A stretch of DNA of 64,000 nt. Source: Alkalibacterium sp. AK22 (GTDB taxonomy: Bacteria > Bacillota > Bacilli > Lactobacillales > Carnobacteriaceae_A). The position numbers and the translations under genes were made by a program. A model generated the notes under the pieces. The model was not told the origin of the DNA, did not search any database, and was given only the letters and a program-made list of their open reading frames with translations. The stretch covers positions 62,001-126,000 of the forward strand of contig NZ_JANL01000015.1 of the NCBI RefSeq assembly GCF_000585255.1. Direction: 5' to 3'. Positions 36,248 through 45,821 of this stretch are shown one piece after another. Position 1 is the stretch's first letter, and each line of letters opens with the position of its first letter.

Positions 36248-36877
36248 ATGACAAAAACGAATGACTTTGATGCTATAATGTTGAACCGGCGTTCCGTCAG
36301 GGAGTACGATCCCAATGTGAAGATTCCTCGCCGAGACATGCTTGAAATGATTCAAAAAGCTACACGTGCTCCTTCTTCGGTCAACCTGCAGCCCTGGCGC
36401 TTTGTAGTGGTTGACAGCGATGAAGGCAAGGCGAATCTGCGCCCCTTAGTTCGCTGGAATACCAGGCAAAATGATACCTCAGCAGCTATGGTCCTGATTT
36501 TTGGAGACTTGCACTGCTTTGAGTACGGAGAAGAAATTTACGCCAAAGCAGTGGCGGAAGGCAAGCTATCGGAAGAAGAGAAAGACAGGCAACTGGCAGA
36601 AATCATCCCTGAGTACAAAAGTTTCCCTAAAGAAAAAATGAAAAAAGTCGTCCGGCTCGATTCCTGCCTATCAGCTATGCAGTTCATGCTGGTTGCCAGA
36701 AGTTACGGTTATGACACGAATCCTATCGCCGGCTTTGACCACGCTGAGCTAGCAGAACGTGTGGGTCTGGATAAGGAGCGCTATGTTCCGGTTCTGATGC
36801 TGGCTATAGGCAAGGCGCTTGAGCCGGGGGAGGAAACTGTTCGTCTGGATGCAGCACAGATTACGACCTTCAAGTGA
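36248..36877 (+). CDS. nitroreductase family protein
   Basis: 209-aa FMN-dependent oxidoreductase of the nitroreductase fold. N-terminal NRRSVREYDPNVKIPR contains the flavin-phosphate Arg pair, APSSVNLQPWRFVVV is the second FMN-binding block, and the C-terminus VPVLMLAIGKALEPGEE is typical. ATG at 36248 is behind AAAAGAGG. Physiological substrate unknown. A good terminator follows. Confidence 0.9.
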   Translation: MTKTNDFDAIMLNRRSVREYDPNVKIPRRDMLEMIQKATRAPSSVNLQPWRFVVVDSDEGKANLRPLVRWNTRQNDTSAAMVLIFGDLHCFEYGEEIYAKAVAEGKLSEEEKDRQLAEIIPEYKSFPKEKMKKVVRLDSCLSAMQFMLVARSYGYDTNPIAGFDHAELAERVGLDKERYVPVLMLAIGKALEPGEETVRLDAAQITTFK

Positions 36878-36892
36878 ATGTAGGATAGGGAT

Positions 36893-36925
36893 AAAGAGCA
36901 GCCGCCTGAGCGGGTGCTCTTTTCA
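36893..36925 (+). terminator. intrinsic terminator of the nitroreductase gene
   Basis: AAGAGCA pairs with TGCTCTT around an inner CCGC-CTGA-GCGG hairpin, followed by T residues. Confidence 0.85.
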
Positions 36926-37072
36926 TATGCACACGAGTAAGGGAAAATCAGCCTGAGTCAGCCCGGGTAATAACTCATATGCCGCGAACGGACAAGCCAG
37001 AAATCTATTTGCGTGATGGTGTACACAGAAATGTGAACAGGGACAATGGATGTGTACGATGGTGTTTGCTAT

Positions 37073-37086
37073 TGTAACCGCTTCAC
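37073..37086 (+). promoter_or_regulatory. candidate cre site of the alpha-glucoside operon
   Basis: TGTAACCGCTTCAC matches the CcpA consensus TGWAANCGNTNWCA at about 11 of 14 positions and lies just before a TATACT -10 hexamer (37091-37096), where CcpA would block transcription of this sugar operon. Confidence 0.5.
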
Positions 37087-37145
37087 GAACTATACTATCA
37101 TGTGATTAACAAAGAAAAAGGAAAGCATTTCGAGGAGGAAAATGT

Positions 37146-38744
37146 ATGACCAGAGATTTTTGGCAAAAGCTCGGGAAGTCACTGATGACGCCCATATCAT
37201 TGATAGCAGCTGCCGGTATATTTTTAGGGATAGCTGCTGTTCTGCAGAATCCAAGTATCGTGGGTGAAAGTTTTGTAGAGATGACAGCTGTGCAAAATGT
37301 TATTGGACTGATTCGATCACTTGCGGGAAGTATATTTGGGAACTTGCCTGTATTGTTTGCAGTCGCCATATCATTTGGACTGGCACAGAAAGAAAAGACC
37401 ACCGCTGCTTTTTCTGGAGTCATCGGCTTTCTGCTGTTTCATGTCACGATTCAATATTTACTGCAAATCAATGGAATAACTGCTGCAACGTACTCCGTCG
37501 AAGCATTAATGGAAGCGGGACTGTCGGAACTGGAAGCGACTCAAACCGCTTCTCAGTATGAAACGGTTCTTGGTATATTCTCATTGAGAATGAATGTCTT
37601 TGGAGGAATTATTGTAGGTATGCTCGTTTCGTTTCTTCATAATACTTTCCACACCATTGACTTGCCTACAGCCATCAGCTTTTTTGGAGGCAAACGATTT
37701 GTTCCTATTATCACCACAGTGACGGTTCCTTTTCTGGCTATAGCGATGTACTTTATCTGGCCATTCTTCGGCGCGGCTATTGAAGCCACAGGGAACGTGA
37801 TTGCTCAGACAGGTCTTTTGGGTTCTTTCCTATTCGGCTTTTTGGAAAGACTGCTTATTCCAACAGGACTTCATCATATACTCAATCAGCTGGTTCGCTT
37901 TACACCCATTGGGGGTATTGCAGAAATTGATGGTAATCAGGTGGTAGGGGCATTGAATATTTTCAATACCTCACTGGCACAGGATACACCGGACATGGCA
38001 ATCATGGCAGATTCCACACGCTTTTTAGCACAGGGAAAAATTCCGTTTATGGTGTTTGGCTTGCCTGCTGCAGCTTTTGCGATGGTCAAAGTTGCCTATC
38101 AGGAAAAGAAAAAAGAAGTGAAAGGCCTGATGTCGGCATCGGGACTTGCCAGTTTTACAACAGGGATTACCGAACCTATTGAATTCTCCTTTATTTTTGT
38201 CTCACCTGTACTGTTTCTCTTTCATGCAGTCATGGCTGGACTTTCCTTTATGCTGATGGATGCATTCGGAGTGGTTATTGGCAATGTACAAGGTGGAGTG
38301 ATCGATTTGTTTGTCTTTGGCATATTGCAGGGAACAGAAACTAACTGGTTCTGGGCCGTGCTAGTGGGATTGATTTATGCTCCGATTTACTACTTTGTTT
38401 TTAAAACGGTTATTACAAAAAGAAAAGTATTGTCACCGGGCCGTGATAGTCATGAAGACGAAAAAGAAATCGACAACTTGCCGAAAGTGTCTGAGGATGA
38501 ACTGGGAGGAGCGATTGTCGAAGCCTTGGGGGGATCTAGCAATATAAATAGTATCGACAACTGTTTTACTCGCCTGAGATTAGTTCTGGGAGATACTGCG
38601 CTTGTAGATGAAGTAGCACTCAAAAAAACCGGGGCTGCCGGCATGGTTAAACTGGATGAAACGAATTATCAGGTCATTTATGGACCAAAAGTTGAAAATA
38701 TTGCACCAAAAGTGAAGGGAGCTGCAAATTATCATGAAGAATAA
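37146..38744 (+). CDS. PTS alpha-glucoside/maltose-type transporter EIICB
   Basis: 532-aa permease of the glucose-superfamily PTS. Residues about 1-415 form the EIIC membrane domain (LSKLGKSLMTPISL-like N-terminus, FGFLERLLIPTGLHHILN, GITEPIEFSFIFVSP), and residues about 440-530 the EIIB domain with the phospho-cysteine in SIDNCFTRLRL. There is no EIIA domain, so a shared EIIA must donate phosphate. It overlaps the GH4 gene by 11 nt, so imported alpha-glucoside 6-phosphate goes straight to that enzyme. ATG follows GAGGAGG. Confidence 0.92.
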   Translation: MTRDFWQKLGKSLMTPISLIAAAGIFLGIAAVLQNPSIVGESFVEMTAVQNVIGLIRSLAGSIFGNLPVLFAVAISFGLAQKEKTTAAFSGVIGFLLFHVTIQYLLQINGITAATYSVEALMEAGLSELEATQTASQYETVLGIFSLRMNVFGGIIVGMLVSFLHNTFHTIDLPTAISFFGGKRFVPIITTVTVPFLAIAMYFIWPFFGAAIEATGNVIAQTGLLGSFLFGFLERLLIPTGLHHILNQLVRFTPIGGIAEIDGNQVVGALNIFNTSLAQDTPDMAIMADSTRFLAQGKIPFMVFGLPAAAFAMVKVAYQEKKKEVKGLMSASGLASFTTGITEPIEFSFIFVSPVLFLFHAVMAGLSFMLMDAFGVVIGNVQGGVIDLFVFGILQGTETNWFWAVLVGLIYAPIYYFVFKTVITKRKVLSPGRDSHEDEKEIDNLPKVSEDELGGAIVEALGGSSNINSIDNCFTRLRLVLGDTALVDEVALKKTGAAGMVKLDETNYQVIYGPKVENIAPKVKGAANYHEE

Positions 38745-40062
38745 AAAAAGTAAAATCGTATTAGTAGGTGGAGGGTCTACTTGGACTCCTGGGATACTCA
38801 AAGCAATGACGACACACTTACAAACATTTCCTATCGAAGAAATCAAGTTGTACGATATCGACAAAGAACGTCAAGCGGTGATTGGGGAGTTTGCCAAAAT
38901 ACTGTTCAAGGAAGAAGCACCCGATGTAAAAGTCAGCTACACTACGGATGAAGCAGAAGCGTATAAAGATGTCGACTTTGTCTTTTGTCAGATGCGGACA
39001 GGGGGCTTTGACATGAGAGAAAAAGATGAAAAAATCCCGATGCGGTTTGGGGTCATCGGCCAGGAAACCTGTGGAGCAGGAGGTTTTGCTTACGGCTTGC
39101 GTTCAATCCGAGATATGGTTCAAATGGTTCATAGTGTCAGGACTTACTCTCCGGATGCCTGGATACTCAACTATACGAATCCGGCAGCTATCGTTGCCTT
39201 GGCTCTGGATAAGATTTTTCCAGAAGAAGAACGCATTTTGAATATTTGTGATCAGCCCGTCAACTTGCTGCGCTCCTTTGCCAGACTGATTGACTACGAT
39301 GCTAGTAAGCTGGAACCCGTATATTTTGGACTCAATCATTACGGCTGGTTCAAGCATCTATACGATGAAGCGGGTCAGGATAGAATGCCTGAAATCAAAG
39401 AGATTATTTTGAACGGGGGCTTCCGACCTGTTGACGCAGAGCAGCGTGATCAGTCCTGGCTGGATACGTATGCAATGGTGGAGGATATGCTTGTGGATTT
39501 CCCGGACTACTTGCCGAACACTTATCTGCAGTATTATCTGTATCCAGAATACAAGTTTTCAAAGTCTAATCCGAATCGTACGCGTACAGATGAAGTACGT
39601 GAAGGCCGCGAAAAGAAAGTTTTTGACGAATGCCGGCGTATTGTGGAAAATGGTACAGCAAAAGACTCTACAGTTGTCCACAATGATGCCCATGGAGACA
39701 TGATGGTTGAAGTAGCGGCTTCGATTTTCCATAATCTGCGAAAAACATACGTGGTCATGGTCAGAAACAATGGTATCGTCTCGAACTTGCCTGATGATAG
39801 CATGATTGAAGTGGCAGCAAGCTTAAGCATCAACGGGCCTCAACCGTACGCTGTCGGACCCATTGATACGTTTTATAAAGGGTTGATTGAATCCCAGCAT
39901 GCGTATGAAAAACTGACAGTAGAGGCTTACATGGAAGAGTCTTATACTAAAGCTTTACAGGCATTGACATTAAACCGTACGATAGTGGATGCCAAAAAAG
40001 CGAGAAAGGTTCTGGATGCGCTGATTGAAGCAAACAAGGCTTACTGGCCGGAACTTAAATAA
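38734..40062 (+). CDS. malH: 6-phospho-alpha-glucosidase (GH4)
   Basis: 442-aa NAD- and metal-dependent glycosidase of family GH4, splitting maltose 6-phosphate-type sugars. N-terminal dinucleotide fold VGGGSTWTPG, metal ligands in GQETCGAGGFAYG (Cys) and GLNHYGWF (His), NYTNPAAIV, and the LPNTYLQYYLYP segment shared with GlvA/MalH rather than with beta-glucoside or galacturonate branches. Start overlaps the PTS gene. An intrinsic terminator shared with the convergent regulator follows. Confidence 0.92.
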   Translation: MKNKKSKIVLVGGGSTWTPGILKAMTTHLQTFPIEEIKLYDIDKERQAVIGEFAKILFKEEAPDVKVSYTTDEAEAYKDVDFVFCQMRTGGFDMREKDEKIPMRFGVIGQETCGAGGFAYGLRSIRDMVQMVHSVRTYSPDAWILNYTNPAAIVALALDKIFPEEERILNICDQPVNLLRSFARLIDYDASKLEPVYFGLNHYGWFKHLYDEAGQDRMPEIKEIILNGGFRPVDAEQRDQSWLDTYAMVEDMLVDFPDYLPNTYLQYYLYPEYKFSKSNPNRTRTDEVREGREKKVFDECRRIVENGTAKDSTVVHNDAHGDMMVEVAASIFHNLRKTYVVMVRNNGIVSNLPDDSMIEVAASLSINGPQPYAVGPIDTFYKGLIESQHAYEKLTVEAYMEESYTKALQALTLNRTIVDAKKARKVLDALIEANKAYWPELK

Positions 40063-40080
40063 AATCAATTAAATAAAAAT

Positions 40081-40114
40081 AAAATAGACGGGTAGCGTTT
40101 CCCGTCTATTTTCT
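40081..40114. terminator. bidirectional terminator between malH and the RpiR gene
   Basis: AAAATAGACGGG pairs with CCCGTCTATTTT; A-run on one side and T-run on the other make it work for both convergent genes. Confidence 0.88.
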
Positions 40115-40872
40115 CATGAATGAGATGTTTCAATATCATAATACTGTTCGATATACTGATTGTATAAGTAATTGGTCAAATAGTGGATGGAAAAGCGGTC
40201 AGTCGCATCAATGGCATTGATTTTGATGGGACTGCTGTAACCATAAAGCTGATAGTCTGTTAAGTTAGCCAGAGCATTAGACGAAAAGCCGGTCACACTG
40301 ATTGTCTGTGCACCGGCTACTTTTGCCCGGCTCGCAGCAGCATAAACATTGGACGACTGGCTTCCGCTGACACTGACCGCTATAGCTAAATCATTTTTTC
40401 CGAGCAGTTGAGCGTTGTATTTCATAATATGCGGATCGATAAACGTCTGACTGTGCTTACCAACAATCTGAAGTCTCTGGCTGAATTCTTCCGCGGGGAA
40501 TCGGGAAAGACCAACAGCAAATAACAGGATTGTATCTGCTTTGTGTATAGCCTGAATCATCTGCTGAACTATATCTGGATTAATCAGCTGCTTTGTTTTG
40601 ATGATCCTGTCATCCAGCGAATAAAGTTCACCGACAGATTTCTGAACAGACAGCACCTTTTTCAGTTGATCTTTAAATTCCTGATAGCCGGAAAAATCCA
40701 ATTTTTGAGTTAAGCGAACAATTGTATTGGGTGAGGTGTAAAAATGACCGGCAACTTCTCTGATTGTCATTTCAGATAACTGTTCTTTGTGATCTAAAAG
40801 GTAATTTAAAATCGTGTTTTCATTGTCATTCAAGCGTTTTCGGTTAGATTCTAGCTTTTCATAAAAATTCAT
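40114..40872 (-). CDS. MurR/RpiR family transcriptional regulator
   Basis: 252-aa regulator: N-terminal helix-turn-helix of the RpiR type (MTIREVAGHFYTSPNTIVRL) and a C-terminal SIS domain (residues about 105-240, ILLFAVGLSRFPAEEFSQRL; SVSGSQSSNV) that binds phosphosugars. Convergent with and adjacent to the alpha-glucoside operon, which it probably controls in response to the sugar phosphate. ATG at 40872 is chosen for GAGGAGGG upstream; a start eight codons earlier lacks one. Confidence 0.9.
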   Translation of the reverse strand: MNFYEKLESNRKRLNDNENTILNYLLDHKEQLSEMTIREVAGHFYTSPNTIVRLTQKLDFSGYQEFKDQLKKVLSVQKSVGELYSLDDRIIKTKQLINPDIVQQMIQAIHKADTILLFAVGLSRFPAEEFSQRLQIVGKHSQTFIDPHIMKYNAQLLGKNDLAIAVSVSGSQSSNVYAAASRAKVAGAQTISVTGFSSNALANLTDYQLYGYSSPIKINAIDATDRFSIHYLTNYLYNQYIEQYYDIETSHS

Positions 40873-40981
40873 GATGGCCCTCCTCGTCATAACCATAGTG
40901 TATCAGAGAGCATCTATCAATGGCACTATCTTTTATTCTCCGCCGTATACAATCCATCTAAATAAATAAAGGACTGATTAC

Positions 40982-42124
40982 ATGAAAATAGTCATTGCAC
41001 CTGATTCATTTAAAGAAAGTATGACCGCTATGGAAGCTGCAACAGCGATTGAAGAAGGGTTCAAAACGATTATACCTGATGCAGAATACATTAAAGTCCC
41101 CATGGCTGACGGTGGTGAAGGGACTGTTCAATCGATTGTTGACGCGACAAAGGGAAAAATAAAAAATTTGCAAGTGACGGGACCGCTGGGGGACAAGATA
41201 GATGCCCACTATGGCTTGTCCGGGGATAAAACCCTTGCCTTTATCGAAATGGCGGCGTCTTCAGGTCTGGACAAAGTAGAGCCAGCTAGAAGAAATCCGC
41301 TGATCACCACAACTTTAGGGTTTGGAGAGCTGATCAGGGATGCTCTCGACGAAGGAGTTAGTCATATCTTGCTTGGTATTGGGGGCAGTGCCACCAATGA
41401 TGGAGGCGCAGGAATGATCATGAGCCTAGGGGGGAAGCTGCTTGACGGCGATAAACAGGCAATCAGCCCCAACGGAAAGGGACTGGAGGACCTGGTTTAT
41501 ATTGACTTGTCGGATGTGCATCCGCGTGTCAAAGAGGTATCGTTTCGTGTCGCTTGTGATGTGGACAATCCCTTGACAGGAAAAAGAGGAGCCGCACGTA
41601 TTTACGGACCACAAAAAGGAGCAACGAAAGAGCAAGTCGAGCGGCTGGACGAGAATTTGAGCCGTTTTGCCCGCATAATAAAAGAATCGACAGGTAAAGA
41701 TGTAGAGTCTGTCCCTGGAGCTGGAGCAGCGGGTGGTTTAGGTGCCGGGATCATGGCCTTCCTAGATGGGCAGCTGGAACGAGGTGGAGATCTGCTTGTT
41801 GACATACTGGATCTGACCCAAAAAATGAAAGGATCAGACTTAGTCGTTACAGGAGAAGGCGGCATCAATCATCAGACGGTATACGGGAAGACGCCGGTCG
41901 CTGTATCACGTGTGGCGCACGCACAAGGCATACCTGTAATTGCTCTAGCCGGATGCTTGGGCGAGGGGTACGAAGCCGTATATGAACACGGCATTCATGC
42001 CGCATTCAGCATTCTTCCAGAATTTATGTCTGTTGAAGCGGCTTTGGATAATGGCTATAAAAACCTAAAACAAACAGCACAAAATTGTGCCCGGCTGATA
42101 GCCCTCTCAGGTGTTAAGGAATAA
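40982..42124 (+). CDS. glxK: glycerate kinase (GarK/GlxK type)
   Basis: 380-aa type I glycerate kinase phosphorylating D-glycerate. N-terminal APDSFKESMTAMEAA, PMADGGEGT, GIGGSATNDGGAGM near residue 130 and the C-terminal VTGEGGINHQT are all family hallmarks. ATG is preceded by AAAGGA. Divergent from the RpiR gene across about 110 nt, so it might share its regulator. A strong terminator follows. Confidence 0.93.
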   Translation: MKIVIAPDSFKESMTAMEAATAIEEGFKTIIPDAEYIKVPMADGGEGTVQSIVDATKGKIKNLQVTGPLGDKIDAHYGLSGDKTLAFIEMAASSGLDKVEPARRNPLITTTLGFGELIRDALDEGVSHILLGIGGSATNDGGAGMIMSLGGKLLDGDKQAISPNGKGLEDLVYIDLSDVHPRVKEVSFRVACDVDNPLTGKRGAARIYGPQKGATKEQVERLDENLSRFARIIKESTGKDVESVPGAGAAGGLGAGIMAFLDGQLERGGDLLVDILDLTQKMKGSDLVVTGEGGINHQTVYGKTPVAVSRVAHAQGIPVIALAGCLGEGYEAVYEHGIHAAFSILPEFMSVEAALDNGYKNLKQTAQNCARLIALSGVKE

Positions 42125-42260
42125 AGAAAAATCTTAAACAGTCTGACATTCCAACTCGAGAGCTGGCGGTCGGCTAAGTTATACTGCATACGGTCTAGCC
42201 CGTTAACTGCTATCCAAAGTCAGATCATTTCCTGTACAAAGCGTGCTAAACAGCAGCTTA

Positions 42261-42298
42261 CCTCAAGCGAGCACTCTACGTGCTGCTTGAGGCTTTTT
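42261..42298 (+). terminator. intrinsic terminator of glycerate kinase gene
   Basis: CCTCAAGC pairs with GCTTGAGG around an inner AGCAC/GTGCT hairpin, then five T residues. Confidence 0.85.
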
Positions 42299-42388
42299 AT
42301 TGCGTACATTGAAGGGGGCACCTCTGCTGAAAAGAGCAAAGGTGTTTACTTTATTGCACTATCTATAGATGCTAATCATGTTTTTTAA

Positions 42389-42566
42389 TCCAACTGAGGA
42401 AGGACTCGAAGCCTGAGTCGTCAAGCAAATGGTGGAGCGTTCCAACTGGGAGTTCAGCAGTCCCCTGAGTCGTCGCGCAATCGGCTTAGCGTTCCAACTG
42501 TGAGGCCAGCAGTCACCTGAGTTGTCACGCAACAGTGTAGCTGTCCGACTACTAGGACATCTGCTA
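42389..42566 (+). repeat. 52-bp degenerate tandem repeat, about 3.5 copies
   Basis: CCTGAGTCGTC-type anchors at 42412, 42464 and 42516, exactly 52 bp apart, preceded by a partial unit from 42389. Shared parts are CCTGAGTYGTCRMGCAA, TTCCAACTG and CAGCAGTC. The third copy is diverged. Unrelated in sequence and period to the 51-bp array at 9281-9679, and 52 is not a multiple of three, so it is not a protein repeat. Confidence 0.85.
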
Positions 42567-42572
42567 ACATTC

Positions 42573-42713
42573 AATCCGATGGACACTGTCGGAGGGACCG
42601 ATTTAGGGATGAGTTTTTTGGTAGCCGTACTTGGGGGACTTGTTATGGTTATTTTACTGATTCGAGCCTTGCCCAGATGGTATGCTGCTCAATTTTTTTC
42701 TACGAAGAACTGA
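42573..42713 (+). pseudogene. 3' fragment of a small membrane protein gene
   Basis: From about 42573 a frame reads NPMDTVGGTDLGMSFLVAVL and continues as one membrane helix with a short tail. It resembles the C-terminal end of small transglycosylase-associated (GlsB/YeaQ) membrane proteins. No ribosome binding site; the upstream part is replaced by the 52-bp repeats, and a terminator lies 63 nt behind. Probably a gene truncated by the repeat. Confidence 0.4.
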
Positions 42714-42775
42714 AAGCAGGATGAATGTGTACAGCACTTGAAGAATTAAGCTGAAAAATCAGATTATAAGCTCAT

Positions 42776-42814
42776 AAGCTGTAGATTCTATTTCATCGAA
42801 TCTGCAGCTTTTTG
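42776..42814 (+). terminator. intrinsic terminator behind the fragment
   Basis: AAGCTGTAGATTC pairs with GAATCTGCAGCTT followed by T residues; about 870 nt between glycerate kinase and the next gene contain only this, the repeats and the fragment. Confidence 0.8.
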
Positions 42815-43065
42815 CTTGGCAAAAAGCTTGCGTATTTGACTTGTTTGGCTAACGGTGCATTCCTCAAAAAGCTCACAGAAAAGCTAAGTGGATGCATTTT
42901 TAGTTTCTAGGATCAGGCTATAGGGCACCCTACAGTTTAGCTGAACAAATCAATATAATTCAGAATATAAGAATTACTGGTGCCGATAGATTATAGGAAG
43001 TGTTATACTAAAGTCATAAAATGCGCTCTGAGCGCTATTATAAATTAAAGAGAATGAGGTGTGTT

Positions 43066-43944
43066 ATGGACAAAAAAAGACTGATTATTTATCCGCTATT
43101 ATTTTTGGCTACGCTTGCAATTTCTACACAAGGCTTTACCAATATCGGTTTTGATGGCTTGCTGGTTCCGTTGATCTTTACTTTTATTTACTTCACGACG
43201 ATTTTTCTGATTGCTACGGCTATCAAGAACAATTCGATTGTAGATATCGGATGGGGAATGGGCTTTGTGATTGGCAGTTGGCTGACTCTTTTTGTGACAG
43301 GAGATCCGACACTGCTGTCCTACATTATTGTCGGCTTTATTACAGTCTGGGGAACCCGGCTGTCGCTGCGTCTGTTGAAACGCAACTGGGGCAAGCCTGA
43401 AGACTTCCGCTATGCCCAGTGGCGAAAGGAATGGGGAGAAAAAGTCGTACTTATCGCTTTCTTCCGAGTGTTTATGGTACAAGGAATTATTAACTTTATT
43501 GTCGGCTCTGCCAGTTATTCGATCATCCGCTTTAATACTTTTCAGTTTGAAGGAGCAGGTCAGTTTATCATCTATGCGGGCCTTTTAGTTGCTTTGACCG
43601 GTCTGTTCTTTGAGGTAGTCGGAGACGAGCAGCTGAGACAGCACATCAATAAAAAGTCCGGGAAGCTTCTGCAGTCTGGACTGTGGTCAGTGACCCGTCA
43701 TCCTAATTATTTTGGGGAAATCCTAATCTGGATCGGTTTGTATGTGAGTGGCCTGCCGATGATGTTCAACGGGGATATCAGCCCGATTTACTATGGCTTG
43801 CTGGTGATTTCGCCGGTAATCATGAGTGCAGTCCTGATCAAAATATCTACACCCCTTTTAGAGAAAAACATGGAAAAATACGATGCCTGGGAAGACTACA
43901 AACAGCGGGTACCGATGATCTTCCCTTGGGGTAAAAAAGGATAA
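43066..43944 (+). CDS. DUF1295/steroid 5-alpha-reductase-like membrane protein
   Basis: 292-aa integral membrane protein with about seven helices. The C-terminal DUF1295 region has the family signatures LLQSGLWSVTRHPNYFGE and KYDAWEDYKQRVPMIFPW, which in relatives form the NADPH/substrate pocket. Substrate unknown. ATG at 43066 follows GAATGAGGTG; an earlier in-frame ATG lacks a site. Confidence 0.88.
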   Translation: MDKKRLIIYPLLFLATLAISTQGFTNIGFDGLLVPLIFTFIYFTTIFLIATAIKNNSIVDIGWGMGFVIGSWLTLFVTGDPTLLSYIIVGFITVWGTRLSLRLLKRNWGKPEDFRYAQWRKEWGEKVVLIAFFRVFMVQGIINFIVGSASYSIIRFNTFQFEGAGQFIIYAGLLVALTGLFFEVVGDEQLRQHINKKSGKLLQSGLWSVTRHPNYFGEILIWIGLYVSGLPMMFNGDISPIYYGLLVISPVIMSAVLIKISTPLLEKNMEKYDAWEDYKQRVPMIFPWGKKG

Positions 43945-44040
43945 AGTACACAAGTAAACGCTGAAGGCACTGATGTTTTTAGCCTGGCACAATCAGCCAG
44001 CTGTCTGTCAGTCGACCATCAGGAGAGAAGGGGAGAAAAA

Positions 44041-45810
44041 ATGGAAACAATAACGTACAACGAACTGTATATCGGCCTGATAAACGGGGCGAGAGAAGTC
44101 ATGAATAACCGGCTGTTTTTGAACGATATCAATGTTTTTCCGGTAGCAGACGGGGATACCGGAAGTAATTTGTTTTCGACGATGCACAGTATCGTGCACC
44201 GCTCGGAACTCAAGGAGGACACAAAAACGACGCTGGAAGCAATCGCAGATTCTGCCATCGTTGGAGCACGAGGAAACTCAGGTCTGATTTTTGCCCAGTA
44301 TTTTCAGGGGCTCAGTGAGGGGATCACTGACGAGGACGTAATTACCAAAGAGAGCTTTACCTCAGCCATTAAAGCTGGGATGGAGTACGCCTACCGTGCA
44401 GTCGAGAACCCGGTAGAAGGTACGATGCTGACGACGATGGCTGTTTTTTATGAGGCGCTGACCAAAGAAGGGGCCAGCCATGAAGCCTTTGACCAGCTGT
44501 TGGAGTCGGCTTTCGAGAAAGTGGATCAGGCTGTGGAGCATACAACGGAACAACTGAAAGTACTGAAAAAGTCAGCAGTTGTGGATTCTGGAGCAAAAGG
44601 CTTTGCCTATTTTGTCAGAGGTCTCGTTGACGGGATACAGGGGAAAGTTATTTCAGAGGAAACGGTTGAGCCGCTGGAAACAATCCCTACCATCAGCGAA
44701 GGCGAGCATGAAATTGGGAAATACCGCTACTGCACGGAAGCGCTGATCGAACCGAACTCAGCGGATGCAGATTTGAAGAATCTTCTATCAGATATTGGTG
44801 ATTCTATTGTCCAGGTCAAAGGCAAGTCGAAGACCCGGCTGCATATCCATACCAATAATCCGGCTGAAATGTTCGACCGGTTGTCCGACCAAGGCAAAAT
44901 CATCGAACAAAAAGTAGACGACATGGTCAGACAGTATGACCGTATCCATAACCGTAAGTACGAGACAGTCATCGTAACGGATTCCATTGCCGATCTGCCG
45001 GAAGAGATGCTGGATGATGCCCAAGTTCATGTAGTGAATATCTCTCTGCTTGTTGGCGAAGAAACGTATATCGACAAGCTGACAATCACGAATGAGAAGT
45101 TGTTCGAACTTGCCAAAAACAAGCAAGTTCATCCGACCTCTTCTCAGCCGACGACCAAAACAGTCGAGGATGCTTACCGTTATCTGCTCAGTTACTACGA
45201 CAACGTTATCGTGTTTTCTGTAGCTAAAGCTTTGAGCGGGACTTACAACGTGTTCACCAAAGCAGCTGAACCCTTCAATAAGGAAAAAGAGACAATCCAG
45301 GTTATCGATACAAAGCAGAACTCAGTAGCTGAGGGACTGATTGTTTGGCAGGCAATTCAGAATCTTAAAGCCGGCAAGTCAGTTGATGACATTATGTCCG
45401 ACGCAAGACAAGCAATCAGTGATTCTAAAATACTGGTCAAAATCAATACACTGGACAATATGATTGCTTCAGGTAGACTGAGTGTACGGGCAGGCGGCAT
45501 CGCCAAGAAAGTAGGCTTGAAACCGATTGTTTCCCTGGATGAAAAGGGAGAAGGAGAAGTCTTCAAGATTGCCTTTCATCCGGAAAAAGCGAAAAAGAAA
45601 ATTCTGAAGCACCTGAAAGCCTTGAATGAAGACAAAGGCATCAAGCATTATGCGGTCACCTATGTCGACGATATCAAGCTGGGGAACGCTTTTGCAGATG
45701 AGCTGCGGGCAACTCTAGGGAAAGAGCCGGAGTACATCACTGAAAGTTCCGGGGTCATCGCTGTAGGAGCCGGTAAAGGGGCTGTCGCCGTCGCTTATAT
45801 AACCAATTAG
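44041..45810 (+). CDS. DhaL-like (DAK2) kinase domain fused to DegV fatty-acid-binding domain
   Basis: 589-aa two-domain protein. Residues about 1-200 form a DAK2/DhaL ATP-binding domain with metal-binding VADGDTGSN and GARGNSGLIF. Residues about 310-589 form a DegV domain (VIVTDSIADLPEEM; HPTSSQPT; VFSVAKALSGTYN) that binds a fatty acid. In other Bacillota the equivalents FakA and FakB are separate proteins of the fatty acid kinase, so this may be a one-chain kinase-carrier. Such fusions are known and annotated as DegV proteins. ATG follows AGGGGAG. Paired with the DUF2177 gene 11 nt downstream. Confidence 0.9.
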   Translation: METITYNELYIGLINGAREVMNNRLFLNDINVFPVADGDTGSNLFSTMHSIVHRSELKEDTKTTLEAIADSAIVGARGNSGLIFAQYFQGLSEGITDEDVITKESFTSAIKAGMEYAYRAVENPVEGTMLTTMAVFYEALTKEGASHEAFDQLLESAFEKVDQAVEHTTEQLKVLKKSAVVDSGAKGFAYFVRGLVDGIQGKVISEETVEPLETIPTISEGEHEIGKYRYCTEALIEPNSADADLKNLLSDIGDSIVQVKGKSKTRLHIHTNNPAEMFDRLSDQGKIIEQKVDDMVRQYDRIHNRKYETVIVTDSIADLPEEMLDDAQVHVVNISLLVGEETYIDKLTITNEKLFELAKNKQVHPTSSQPTTKTVEDAYRYLLSYYDNVIVFSVAKALSGTYNVFTKAAEPFNKEKETIQVIDTKQNSVAEGLIVWQAIQNLKAGKSVDDIMSDARQAISDSKILVKINTLDNMIASGRLSVRAGGIAKKVGLKPIVSLDEKGEGEVFKIAFHPEKAKKKILKHLKALNEDKGIKHYAVTYVDDIKLGNAFADELRATLGKEPEYITESSGVIAVGAGKGAVAVAYITN

Positions 45811-45821
45811 GAGGGGAAGCA

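Noticed and set aside
42522..42713. Intact 63-aa protein
   Set aside because: The first 17 codons are 52-bp repeat sequence and no ribosome binding site exists; treated as a truncated gene fragment.
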